DNA of 51,716 nucleotides, taken from a bacterium (lineage in GTDB: Bacteria; Auribacterota; JABMQX01). The position numbers were made by a program, and so were the translations under genes. A model generated the notes under the pieces. That model searched no databases. It was not told the origin of the DNA and saw nothing but the letters and a program-made list of their open reading frames with translations. Of the stretch, positions 24,471 through 32,791 are shown piece by piece; the stretch's first letter is position 1, and each line of letters starts with the position of its first letter. The stretch covers positions 1 through 51,716 of the forward strand of contig JAUYEE010000333.1 of the NCBI GenBank assembly GCA_030691545.1, written 5' to 3'.

Positions 24471-26072
24471 TCAGCTCGGCGTGGAGAAGTCGAATCCCCA
24501 CGAGCGCTCGAGCGCCTTGAGGCGGAAGAAGGATTCTCTCGGCGTTTCGTCTTCTCGCAGGAAGCCGGACGTGGGGATGAACGCCGGGTCCTTGAAGTCC
24601 CACCAGGTGATCGCGGTGACCTCCGGCCTCGCGTAGCACATCGTATAGAACCATTCGACCCAATCCGCCTGGACTTTCTCGCACCACGGCATGTGCCATT
24701 CAGTTGTCGGTTGCTCGTCGCGCCGAGAGGCAGGGATGGTTCGCACGCCGAGCTCTGTGATGTTCACCGGCTTGCCGAATCGAGCGTACTCGTCGAGCAG
24801 CTTGCTGATAGAGAACATGTCCCTCGCCGGAAAATAAATCTGCACGCCAACGATGTCGAAGTCCACCTTCGCCTCCATCACAGCATCAAGATAAGACAGC
24901 GGAGTAAAAACCTTCTCATAGACGGGGCCGAGGTGGACGCGCCCCTCGGCTGCGTACTCGCCAAACGGGCAGCAATTATTGACGATCAGTTTCGCATCCG
25001 GGTTCTTCTGGCGCGCTGCATCCGCACAAATCTTCGTTATTTCAACCTCTTGCTCTTGTGTGAGATTCAGGCCGTTCGCCCAATCGTGCGCCTCGTTGAT
25101 AATGTCCCAGATGTTGATTCTGTTGCGGTATCGCTCGACGCTGCGGCTGACAACCCGAGCGCAATGCTTCTGCGCTGCTTGCCAATCGGCGCCTTTCAGC
25201 CAGTCCGGAATCCCCGCTTGATGCCCCCACCATAAGGGATGACCTTTTGGGGTGATGCCGACTTTCTCGCACCATTCGAGAATCTCATCTATGCGGCGGT
25301 AATCGGGCTTTGCTTCCTGCGTCTCGAGCCGGCGGAGATAAAAAGGCAGGGTCGCGAAATTGAGCGCATTTCGGAAATAGCGGGCATAGGGCGTGTCTCC
25401 GCGATAGGCGAAGGCGTTGCAGCCGAACAGGTAGTCCTCTCGCTTCGGTCGCTGAGAGGTGATGTGTCGCGAAAGCTCCACAATTGCCAACTCCCCAGCC
25501 CATAGCGCATGAGAGAGTGCCATGAGATTCCATTTTGCCGACTGCTTTCGCGCCGGGTTTCCGGCAAACTCAAGAACCTCTCTCCCTGCGTCCGTGTGGG
25601 CCTGGCATTCCGACGAGAATCGAACCCCCTTGTGGGTTTCCTGCAGCTTCTTCACATCTGCCAGGCGACTCTCAGCCGCGGCCCGGACAAAATCGAGAAC
25701 TGCCGACGTTTCCCCGTATCCTCTCCCTTCGTGGTCGGCGATGACCCACGCGTCGCCAAAGGCCGGTACGTCAATCTTCGCGTGGAGCGCGGTCGGCCCC
25801 GGCAGAATCTCGATCTCGACGGTTCCGTCGTCGAGGATTTTGCTGCGTCGTCGGGTGGGCTCGAAATGCAGGTCCGCTGCATACAGCGTCTTCAACCTCC
25901 ATTCGGGCATGGGTTTCCCATCCTCGCCGATAAGTTTCACCTTCAGCGTTGGTGGGCTGTTCAGCGAGCGAATCGCCGGTCCCTCCGCCGCCAGCATCCG
26001 CGCGCTCGCCAATGCTCCGGCTGCGTATCCCGCCCGCCGCAGGAACTCCCTCCTTGTTACTTCACCTCGCAT
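24471..26072 (-). CDS. Tat-exported glycoside hydrolase family 10 protein (endo-beta-1,4-xylanase-like)
   Basis: 533 aa with GGAGG before the ATG. The Tat signal is TRREFLRRAG (residues 6-15), followed by an Ala-rich stretch. A beta-rich N-terminal module (about 40-125) may bind carbohydrate. The GH10 barrel follows with KGHPLWWGH (276-284), acid/base Glu327 in NIWDIINEA and nucleophile Glu440 in PVNITELGVRT. Both catalytic acids are in place, so the retaining xylanase/beta-glycanase mechanism is likely; the 'GHPLWW' variant of the usual GHTLVWH loop and Ile in place of Val in WDVVNEA suggest a specificity different from classic xylanases. Tat export of a GH10 is unusual. Confidence 0.9.
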   Translation of the reverse strand: MRGEVTRREFLRRAGYAAGALASARMLAAEGPAIRSLNSPPTLKVKLIGEDGKPMPEWRLKTLYAADLHFEPTRRRSKILDDGTVEIEILPGPTALHAKIDVPAFGDAWVIADHEGRGYGETSAVLDFVRAAAESRLADVKKLQETHKGVRFSSECQAHTDAGREVLEFAGNPARKQSAKWNLMALSHALWAGELAIVELSRHITSQRPKREDYLFGCNAFAYRGDTPYARYFRNALNFATLPFYLRRLETQEAKPDYRRIDEILEWCEKVGITPKGHPLWWGHQAGIPDWLKGADWQAAQKHCARVVSRSVERYRNRINIWDIINEAHDWANGLNLTQEQEVEITKICADAARQKNPDAKLIVNNCCPFGEYAAEGRVHLGPVYEKVFTPLSYLDAVMEAKVDFDIVGVQIYFPARDMFSISKLLDEYARFGKPVNITELGVRTIPASRRDEQPTTEWHMPWCEKVQADWVEWFYTMCYARPEVTAITWWDFKDPAFIPTSGFLREDETPRESFFRLKALERSWGFDFSTPS

Positions 26073-26084
26073 TTCCGTACCTCC

Positions 26085-26111
26085 TCTGCGTTGTCTGCGC
26101 TCTCTGTGGTT
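26085..26111 (+). repeat. Nonamer repeat array A (TCTGYG-NNN x3)
   Basis: Three 9-bp units: TCTGCGTTG, TCTGCGCTC, TCTGTGGTT. It sits between the GH10 start and the stop of the next gene, overlapping that stop codon. Same family as arrays at 27593, 28661, 28717 and 30064. Confidence 0.75.
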
Positions 26112-27564
26112 AAGACGCCTCGATCACCTCGATGCCGAACAACTGGCAGTAGTCCTTCAGGTTTCTCGCGTTGTCGCCGTAGAAGAATATCTGATGGAAG
26201 CCTGGGTATTGAGTGACGTCTGAAACACCATCCACTTTCACGTTAACGACGGTGCGGCATCCTCCCACGGGGGGCGAGTACAGATTCTCGACCACCGTTC
26301 CCGCGCTGATGAGCATTTTCGTCGGACCGAAGAACTGGGCGATTGTCATCCTCTGCCCCTCTCGCCAGATCGGTCGAACGGTCACGCCGGTGTCGGAGTG
26401 GTGCGACCGGATGCTGAATCGCGCCGGCGATTCTGAGAGGCCATCCAACCTCGTCGGGCAAACACAATGCGACCCGATCAGTGTATTCTGAACCGTCTCC
26501 GGAACCGGGTCCTGCTGGAAACCGGGCTTGTCGAAGAGATACCTCACGAGCATCAGCGTCAGGGTAGGGTAGAGGTCCGCTTCGCAACCTGCTGAAATCC
26601 CTTCGTCATTCAGCTTTGCCCATGCAAGGCACGGCACCGGAATCTCCCTCCGGCTCGCTGGTCCCAGGCAATCCATTGTGATGGCATCGCCCTTTTCCTT
26701 TTCGAGGATATGGCGCGCAACGATGTATGTCTTGGCTGCGTTGAGCATGTCTTCCCACGAGGGTTCGACGACTTTCTTTGCCCGGCTCGTGTAATATCTC
26801 GCGATTTTCTCCACGTCGTCTGTGACAGCCATCTCGCGGTAGAACTGCACAAACGTCTGAACCGGCAGCGTCCGCAACGTGGTCCCCAGGTTCTCGACGC
26901 GGGATTCCTGCTCTTGCTTCCCTTGAAGGACAACCAGGCGACTCTCCCGCATCTGTTTTGCTGCCTTGATCATCCTCATGCCGTATTTCACCGCGTTGAA
27001 GTCGAACGACGATACGAGAAAGACGCCGGGCTTTCTCGCCAGCGGCTGGACGTTCGTCGTGAATGCTGCACCAATGGGAGCGAACACGATGGTCGGAATC
27101 CCTGTCTCCGCGACGCGGTGCGCTGTGGGCCACGCGTGCTCTTGCCGGTCGAGAAGCACTACGAGCGCCGCGTCAAATCTCTGTTCAGTCAAAGACGTGG
27201 CGAACTCCTGCGCCTCCTCGATGCTGTGAATGACCTGCCCTTGCAGAACCAGGTCAATTCCGATATCGCGTGCCGCTTGTACGATCTTCTCCGAGTAGTC
27301 TCTTCTGGCTGCTTCTCCGTCGTAGCCTTGTCCGGGCCAGAAGAAGTCGTATTCCCCTTTCCTGCGGACGAACGCAGCTTTCATTCTCGGAGTCGCCTTG
27401 TGTCCCGGTCCCCACGTGAGGGATTCGCCCCGCTCGGAGGTCGGCGCCGCTTCTCCTTCACTTATCGCTGACTCGACTGCCAGCCGAATTCCCGGCAGCG
27501 AAAGGAGAAACTCCCTCCGGCCAATACCAGACGGGAAACTTCTTCGTTCATTCCGATTTTTCAT
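26110..27564 (-). CDS. Tat-exported L-fucose/L-arabinose isomerase-like protein
   Basis: 484 aa, GGGAGG before the ATG. Tat-like signal GRREFLLSLPG (about residues 15-25), though the h-region is short. The rest resembles the FucI/AraA-type fold: an N-terminal Rossmann-like half with DAALVVLLDRQEHAWPTAHRV, a middle with CLGPASRREIPVPCLAWAKLNDEGISAGCEADLYPTL, and a C-terminal half with HCVCPTRLDG and VVNVKVDGVSDVTQYPGFHQIFFYGD. Sugar isomerases are normally cytoplasmic, so an exported one suggests periplasmic sugar conversion, or a non-catalytic sugar-binding role. Metal-site residues cannot be verified by eye. Confidence 0.8.
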   Translation of the reverse strand: MKNRNERRSFPSGIGRREFLLSLPGIRLAVESAISEGEAAPTSERGESLTWGPGHKATPRMKAAFVRRKGEYDFFWPGQGYDGEAARRDYSEKIVQAARDIGIDLVLQGQVIHSIEEAQEFATSLTEQRFDAALVVLLDRQEHAWPTAHRVAETGIPTIVFAPIGAAFTTNVQPLARKPGVFLVSSFDFNAVKYGMRMIKAAKQMRESRLVVLQGKQEQESRVENLGTTLRTLPVQTFVQFYREMAVTDDVEKIARYYTSRAKKVVEPSWEDMLNAAKTYIVARHILEKEKGDAITMDCLGPASRREIPVPCLAWAKLNDEGISAGCEADLYPTLTLMLVRYLFDKPGFQQDPVPETVQNTLIGSHCVCPTRLDGLSESPARFSIRSHHSDTGVTVRPIWREGQRMTIAQFFGPTKMLISAGTVVENLYSPPVGGCRTVVNVKVDGVSDVTQYPGFHQIFFYGDNARNLKDYCQLFGIEVIEAS

Positions 27565-27592
27565 TCCAGTGAGCCTCCCTGAAAGAATTCAT

Positions 27593-27619
27593 CACCGCAG
27601 AGGGCGCGGAGTTAGCAGA
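27593..27619 (-). repeat. Nonamer repeat array B
   Basis: On the minus strand the units are TCTGCTAAC, TCCGCGCCC, TCTGCGGTG. It lies in the gap between the FucI-like and DUF6807 genes. Confidence 0.75.
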
Positions 27620-27678
27620 GAAAGGCAATTCGCCGGTTCCTCTATCCACAGGGACTTTGCCGCGCGCTCGGCGGCTGT

Positions 27679-28632
27679 CTATTTCTGTTTTTTGATTTCG
27701 GCATAAGCAGCGTAGGCTGCTGCCACATCTCCTTCTTCGGCTCCGCCGCGGTGAATATAGACGCGGTATCGTAGCGTCAACGGCTCGCCCGGTTTCAAAG
27801 TGTGAAACTCGAGCCCCGGCCAGGCAACACCGAGAAAGCCGTAATGGCGCAGGGTCCAGCCGTTCGGAAATGCAGGGTTCTCGTTGTGATCGAAGATGGC
27901 CACGCCAGAGAAAGTGTCTCTGCCGCCAAATTTCGCTGACAAATCTGCCCAGGGATGCCGCTTCAAGTCGGTGTCTGCGGACTCCTTGCCGGCGGGGGTC
28001 GTGATGACGGTCTCCTCGCGCGGCGCGAAGCGGAAGCTGAATCCCCCGTAACCCTTGAGCGGCTCCCGACCGGAGATCGTTACGGGGTCCTTGGTGGCTT
28101 CGAGCGTCAGCGCGACGTCAATCGCCCGTCCTTCCTTGGCTGCGCGAAAGACCCGGACCCGCACAGTCTCGCTGATGATTTTCTCCTCCCCCACATACCA
28201 GCCATTGACGACAGCGAACCCAGCGTGCTTGGCGGTTGCTTCCTGCCCGAGCCATCGTTCAAACCGCTGCTCGACTCCCCGGATATCCCAAAGATCGTAT
28301 TCCTTCCCGCCGACGATCACCCGAGGCCACACCCAGCACAGCCCCCGATGATGCAGATGGTCCGCAGGAAAATCGTCCGTCAGCACCTCTCCGTCAAGTC
28401 CATAAACGGGATGAATGTAGCAGGACCGGCGACGGTCTTTCGGGACGCCCTCCTTCAGAAGCATCCCGTAGTTGTAAGTGAGGACAGGCTTCTCCCCCTC
28501 AAAGAGATGAAGATAGTTGCCTTCCGCTTTTTCAAATCGAAACGCAGCCGGGTTCTCCTCACGGCCCGCCGAAACCGAAGCCGCTGCCAGATACCCGACA
28601 CACACACCTATAAGGCAACGTAGAACCTTCAT
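27679..28632 (-). CDS. DUF6807 / PmoA-like secreted protein
   Basis: 317 aa with GAGGAG before the ATG. A Sec signal peptide (about residues 1-22) is followed by a beta-rich domain. The family signature is visible as RRSCYIHPVYGLDGEVLTDDFPADHLHHRGLCWVW (His-rich D-F-P-x-D-H-x-H-H-R-G) and LTLEATKDPVTIS ... GYGGFSFRFAP. This family is abundant in Planctomycetes and Verrucomicrobia and often sits with Gfo/Idh/MocA proteins and glycosidases; it is suspected to act on carbohydrates but not proven. Despite the database name, it is not methane monooxygenase. The gene is in a run of five minus-strand genes. Confidence 0.82.
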   Translation of the reverse strand: MKVLRCLIGVCVGYLAAASVSAGREENPAAFRFEKAEGNYLHLFEGEKPVLTYNYGMLLKEGVPKDRRRSCYIHPVYGLDGEVLTDDFPADHLHHRGLCWVWPRVIVGGKEYDLWDIRGVEQRFERWLGQEATAKHAGFAVVNGWYVGEEKIISETVRVRVFRAAKEGRAIDVALTLEATKDPVTISGREPLKGYGGFSFRFAPREETVITTPAGKESADTDLKRHPWADLSAKFGGRDTFSGVAIFDHNENPAFPNGWTLRHYGFLGVAWPGLEFHTLKPGEPLTLRYRVYIHRGGAEEGDVAAAYAAYAEIKKQK

Positions 28633-28660
28633 TCCGCAGTCTCCTCACTATTCGGAGTTC

Positions 28661-28687
28661 TATCGCAGAGTTCACGGAGTCCACAGG
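28661..28687 (-). repeat. Nonamer repeat array C
   Basis: Minus-strand units CCTGTGGAC, TCCGTGAAC, TCTGCGATA. It forms an inverted pair with array D 30 bp away. Confidence 0.7.
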
Positions 28688-28716
28688 GAGCTAACGTCCA
28701 TGATAAGATGGCCCAC

Positions 28717-28743
28717 TCTGCGGTTTCGGCGTACTCTGCGGGT
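28717..28743 (+). repeat. Nonamer repeat array D
   Basis: Plus-strand units TCTGCGGTT, TCGGCGTAC, TCTGCGGGT, in the same gap as array C but in the opposite orientation. Confidence 0.72.
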
Positions 28744-28759
28744 CGTCTCTTTCGAGATG

Positions 28760-29998
28760 CTATCCTTCGCGAATCTCTTCTTTCTCCGGATCATAAATCT
28801 GCCTGCGGCCGGAGTCCCATGCCAGAAATGCCATGATTGACGCGACCGAATGCGCATACCCGGCACGCACGTCCGCGTTTGGTGTCTTGCGCGTCCGGAG
28901 GCACTCCAGCCAGTTCTCCATGTGGTTGACGCCGGGCTTCGGCTTGACGAGGATTTCTTCTTTCAACTTGTCGTCGTCGCCCCCTTCGCCGGTCGCTTTC
29001 CACGACGACGTGTCAAACGTCCCGCGAATCCCGAAGAATGCCGCCTCGGGCATCGGATAGTTGTTCCCTAATCGCGTCTGGTACCGGAGCAGAAAGCCTT
29101 TCGGATATTCCCACAAGCATTCCATGGTGTCGGCGTGTTCCCTGCCGTCCTTCCATGTATAGACGCCGCCATGAGCCACGCAGCTCTTCGGAAAATAATC
29201 GTCCATATACCAGTGTGCGATGTCAATGATGTGGCTTCCCAAAAGCCCGGGAGTTCCAACGGTGAAGTCCTTGTACAGATGCCAGCGGCGGAAGCGCTGT
29301 GCGTCGAACGGCTGCTTCGGGAGGTCCATGAGATAGGTTTCCCAGTCCACGTCCTCCTCTTTCACGTCATGGTAGGGCCTTGCCCAGCGGGGGTTGCAGT
29401 CGTTCCATCCTGTGACGATTTCGCTGATTGTGCCGAGCACACCGGACTGAATAAGTTCTGCGCCCGCCATAAACTGCCCCTCGCTCCGCCGCTGCGTGCC
29501 GACCTGCACGACGCGCTTGTTATCGAGCACCGCATGGAGCGCGTCCCTCGCGTCCTTCATGTTGCTCGCCATGGGCTTCTCACAGTAAGCGTCTTTCCCC
29601 GCCTGAGCCGCATCCGCAAGAATCCGGGCATGCTGAAAGTCCGGCGTGCCAATCGTCACCGCGTCCACATCTTTCAGCGCCAGCACATCGCGATACCGTG
29701 AGAACATCCTCGGCTCCTTCCCTGTCCAGGCTTTCACCTTCGCCGCAGCGCGCTCCCGCTCGACACGCCATACATCGCAGATGACGGTCATTTCCACGTT
29801 TTGCTTTTTCACGAGGTTGTTCACCTCGCCCATCAGGTATTGCCCTCGGCCTCCGGAGCCAATCACGGCGATCGCAATCCGATCGTTCGCTCCCAGAACG
29901 CGTCGGGGCCCAGCAGCGACGGCTGCCAGCGCCGCGCCTACCGCCCCCCCGGCAGACCGAGAAAGAAAATGCCTCCGATTCATCTTCCCATTTGACAT
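28760..29998 (-). CDS. Tat-exported Gfo/Idh/MocA-family oxidoreductase (1)
   Basis: 412 aa. ATG 29998 is chosen for GGAGG eight nt upstream (a start at 30013 is in frame). Tat signal NRRHFLSRSAGG, then the nucleotide-binding domain RIAIAVIGSGGRGQYL (G-x-G-x-x-G) and the family AYCEKPMASNMKDA (CEKP lysine). The C-terminal domain holds GTPGLLGSHIIDIAHWYM and H-A-D-T. These enzymes oxidise sugars or alditols with NAD(P), and some are exported with bound cofactor (as glucose-fructose oxidoreductase). Substrate unknown. It lies between DUF6807 and an MLE-type enzyme. Confidence 0.9.
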   Translation of the reverse strand: MSNGKMNRRHFLSRSAGGAVGAALAAVAAGPRRVLGANDRIAIAVIGSGGRGQYLMGEVNNLVKKQNVEMTVICDVWRVERERAAAKVKAWTGKEPRMFSRYRDVLALKDVDAVTIGTPDFQHARILADAAQAGKDAYCEKPMASNMKDARDALHAVLDNKRVVQVGTQRRSEGQFMAGAELIQSGVLGTISEIVTGWNDCNPRWARPYHDVKEEDVDWETYLMDLPKQPFDAQRFRRWHLYKDFTVGTPGLLGSHIIDIAHWYMDDYFPKSCVAHGGVYTWKDGREHADTMECLWEYPKGFLLRYQTRLGNNYPMPEAAFFGIRGTFDTSSWKATGEGGDDDKLKEEILVKPKPGVNHMENWLECLRTRKTPNADVRAGYAHSVASIMAFLAWDSGRRQIYDPEKEEIREG

Positions 29999-30063
29999 GG
30001 TCCATGCCTCCATTTCGCTTTGGCAACGTTTAAGGGACTCATTGCTGAACTCTCCCTTTTTCC

Positions 30064-30081
30064 TCTGTGTTCTCTGCGGTG
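30064..30081 (+). repeat. Nonamer repeat array E (two clear units)
   Basis: TCTGTGTTC, TCTGCGGTG. It lies in the gap between the Gfo/Idh gene and the MLE-type gene; a third, degenerate unit may precede it. Confidence 0.65.
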
Positions 30082-30086
30082 AACTC

Positions 30087-31349
30087 TCACTGCACCATCA
30101 GTGCTTTGACTTTTTCTTCGTCCACCTCGATGCCAAGCCCGGGCTTGGTCGGCACGTCAAGCTGTCCATTGACCGGCGTGAACGGCTTTGTGAGGACGCT
30201 TTTTGCGAGAAACTGCGGCCCGTTTAACGCCGCAGGAAATCTCAGACCATACGCCCCGTATAATGCGAGACTCGCGGCCAGAGAAACATCCGGGTCCGTC
30301 AGCCCGCTTCCCAAAAACATCAGCCCCGCGTCCTTGAGAATCTCCACCTGCCGCCTTGCTCCGAGCAACCCGCCGCACCGTGCTGGCTTCATCGCGACGC
30401 CGTCGAGAAGGTCGAGGCGAATGAATTCAATCAGGTCTGCGGGCGAGATTACTCCCTCGTCCATGATGATTGGCAGTGCCCCCTGCTTCTTCAGTTCGCG
30501 ATACCCGGTCAGGCGATTCGACGGTAGCGGTTGCTCGAGAACCGGAACGCCAATATCCGCCAATTTCGGCGCAGCCTTGAGAGCTGTCGCCAGGTCGTAT
30601 CCTCCGTTCGCATCCGCCCAGAGGAAGCCCTCCGGCACTCTTTTTTTGACGATTCCGCACAGCTCGAGGTCGAACTTCGGGTCAGGCGCGACCTTGACAT
30701 TGAAGTTGCGGTAGCCGCGATCCCAGCCCTCCTCGATGAGCTTCTCTGTCTCGTCGAGGGTTCGGGGATTAAGCGTCCAGCTCAATGTGATTTTACCCCC
30801 GCTCGGACAACCCCACCGCTGCGCGAGAGACAACCCGCACGCTTTCCCTGTCAGGTCATGCAGCGCCATGTCTATTCCAGACTTCGTGATCGGCGCCCCC
30901 GTCGAGAAAGAGGGAGCGATCGCCGCATTCATCGCCTCGTGGGCGCCGACAAGGTCAAACGGGGCTCGCCCGATGAGAACAGGCTTGAGATAGTTCTCGA
31001 TCGTGCTTGCGGCCGACTCCAGCGTCTCATAGCTCCATTTCGGAATCGGCACGCTTTCCCCCCAGCCCACGGTCCCGTCAGTGGCGGTGACCTTCACGAT
31101 CACAGCCGGTCGTCCCGGCGGCGTCCCCGGTGGACCCTCGAAGAATTTGAAGTAGCCGATGGTCGGGTATCGAACCGGAAAAATCTCGATTTTCTCAATC
31201 TTCAGTCCGGGATTCTGCTCGCCAGGCGCGGCCGCCGAGGCCCGTCTGACTGCGGAGGCTACCAGGGCGCCGGCTGCCGCAACCTGAAAGAATTCACGTC
31301 GGGAGTGCGCGCGATTCACCGAGGCGCCCCTATCCATCTTTGCTTTCAT
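30087..31349 (-). CDS. Tat-exported mandelate racemase/muconate lactonizing enzyme-type protein
   Basis: 420 aa of the enolase superfamily (MLE/MR). GGAGG precedes the ATG. Tat signal SRREFFQVAAAGALVAS; then the N-terminal capping domain and the barrel. Seen: KSGIDMALHDLTGKACGLSL, FNVKVAPD (position of K-x-K; the first Lys is Asn here), WADANGG with metal-binding Asp, VLEQPLP with Glu, IMDEGV and the Lys in AMKPARCGG. The family dehydrates sugar acids, lactonises or epimerises; the residue set fits a working metal site. Export is unusual for this superfamily. Last gene upstream in the minus-strand run 31.3-24.0 kb. Confidence 0.85.
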   Translation of the reverse strand: MKAKMDRGASVNRAHSRREFFQVAAAGALVASAVRRASAAAPGEQNPGLKIEKIEIFPVRYPTIGYFKFFEGPPGTPPGRPAVIVKVTATDGTVGWGESVPIPKWSYETLESAASTIENYLKPVLIGRAPFDLVGAHEAMNAAIAPSFSTGAPITKSGIDMALHDLTGKACGLSLAQRWGCPSGGKITLSWTLNPRTLDETEKLIEEGWDRGYRNFNVKVAPDPKFDLELCGIVKKRVPEGFLWADANGGYDLATALKAAPKLADIGVPVLEQPLPSNRLTGYRELKKQGALPIIMDEGVISPADLIEFIRLDLLDGVAMKPARCGGLLGARRQVEILKDAGLMFLGSGLTDPDVSLAASLALYGAYGLRFPAALNGPQFLAKSVLTKPFTPVNGQLDVPTKPGLGIEVDEEKVKALMVQ

Positions 31350-31574
31350 TCAACTGTGCCTCCGGATGACAGTTCTGCCTTCTTGGTTTTTGCTTGTCGT
31401 TGGAGCGAGCATCCATGACATTATCGCATTGTACCCTGCCGTTCCAGCTATTTCAGCCGCTGCAGGCGTGCGTGCGTCTGCTGCAGATGGTTGCGGGCCG
31501 CCAGCGGATGTGATAGGGTATCCGGCAAAGGTTACCTGTGAGTGGTCCTGAATCCTCAGTGGAAGGGTGAAGCC

Positions 31575-32774
31575 ATGTCTGAGAAGACGCATGAACGTCA
31601 TGAACAAATATCGAGGAGAGGGTTCCTGCGAACTGGAGCCGCCGGTCTGGGGGCAGCCCTTGTATCGGGGCCGCTCTCGCGCTCTCTTTCGGGCGCGGAA
31701 GACGCTGCTCGGAAAGCCTCTCCCCCGACCGAAACGCGAGTCCTCGGCCGGACGAACCTCAACGTCACCGTCATCGGCTTTGGCACATACGGTTTTTCAA
31801 ACCCGGGGGTCCTTCAGAAAGCTATCGAATCAGGGATTAACCTTATCGAGACCGATCGAACCTACGGGAATGACCAGGCGGAGAAAGCCATTGGTGAGGT
31901 TCTCAAGAAGCTCCAGAGGGATAAAGTAATCCTGGGGACGGGCTGGGGCGTGTCGCCCGGAGTCACGAAGTCACAGCTTCTGGAAAGCCTCGACGCCAGC
32001 CTGAAGCGACTCCAGACCGACTATGTGGACTTGTTGCGCGCGTTCATGGTGGACGACCCGAAAGTCCTCGAAATCTCGGAGCAATTTGAGGCGTTTGAGA
32101 CGGCGAAGAAAGCCGGGAAAGCCCGCTTTTACGGCGTTTCATCGCACGGCGGCAATCAGCTCGACGTGTTCAACGCAGCCGCGGATTCCGGGAAATTCGA
32201 CTTTGTTATGGGCCGCTACAACTTCATGGAGCAGGCGAATGGCGAAGCCTTCGTCAAGAAGCTCGCCGAAAAGAAAATCGGTTTCATCGCCTTCAAGACG
32301 CGGGCAGGCAACCGGCAGCGAGAGGTCGAAGAGCTTCAGAAGAGCGGATTGAGCGTCCGTGCCGCCGCAGCAAAATGGGCTCTTCAAAACCCTTCCGTCA
32401 CCTCCATCCTCGCTCCCATCCAAAGCTTCGAGGACATCGAGGAGTACCTGCGGGCCGCGCGGGAGAAGCTCACCGCCGACGAACAGCGTCTTCTCCAGCG
32501 ATACGCGGAGATTTTTGACTCCGAATATTGCCGCAACTGCGGAACCTGCCAGAGCCACTGCCCCTATGGCGTCGCCATCGCCGATGTGATGCGTTACTGT
32601 ATGTACTTCAAATACTACGACACGCAGGCGGAGGCGCGGCGCCTTTACGCCGAGCTTCCACCTCAGGCCCGCCCTGTGGTCTGCCACACGTGTCCGGGTC
32701 ACTGTGTCGCGCATTGCCCACACGGCTTGCGAGTTCGGCAGAACTTGCAGGAGGCGGAGCGGCTGCTCGGTTGA
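31575..32774 (+). CDS. Tat-exported aldo/keto reductase with C-terminal ferredoxin-like Cys clusters
   Basis: 399 aa from ATG 31575 (GGAAGGGTGAAG upstream). Tat signal SRRGFLRTGAAG. The AKR barrel begins TRVLGRTNLNVTVIGFGTYGF; ETDRTYGN keeps the Asp and Tyr positions of the catalytic tetrad, but the usual Lys (IATK) reads LGTGW and the His (QLH) reads RAF. The last about 80 aa carry CRNCGTCQSHCPYG and CHTCPGHCVAHCPHG, two sets of closely spaced Cys suited to [4Fe-4S] clusters. This domain plan (AKR plus ferredoxin-like tail) occurs in many anaerobe and PVC genomes. Possible electron-transfer oxidoreductase. The following gene starts 17 bp after its stop. Confidence 0.87.
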   Translation: MSEKTHERHEQISRRGFLRTGAAGLGAALVSGPLSRSLSGAEDAARKASPPTETRVLGRTNLNVTVIGFGTYGFSNPGVLQKAIESGINLIETDRTYGNDQAEKAIGEVLKKLQRDKVILGTGWGVSPGVTKSQLLESLDASLKRLQTDYVDLLRAFMVDDPKVLEISEQFEAFETAKKAGKARFYGVSSHGGNQLDVFNAAADSGKFDFVMGRYNFMEQANGEAFVKKLAEKKIGFIAFKTRAGNRQREVEELQKSGLSVRAAAAKWALQNPSVTSILAPIQSFEDIEEYLRAAREKLTADEQRLLQRYAEIFDSEYCRNCGTCQSHCPYGVAIADVMRYCMYFKYYDTQAEARRLYAELPPQARPVVCHTCPGHCVAHCPHGLRVRQNLQEAERLLG

Positions 32775-32791
32775 GCCTTGAGAGATTGGCC

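Noticed and set aside
26085..30081. CRISPR array from the nonamer repeats
   Set aside because: Units are 9 bp, directly adjacent, without unique spacers, and scattered over gaps; no cas genes are present.
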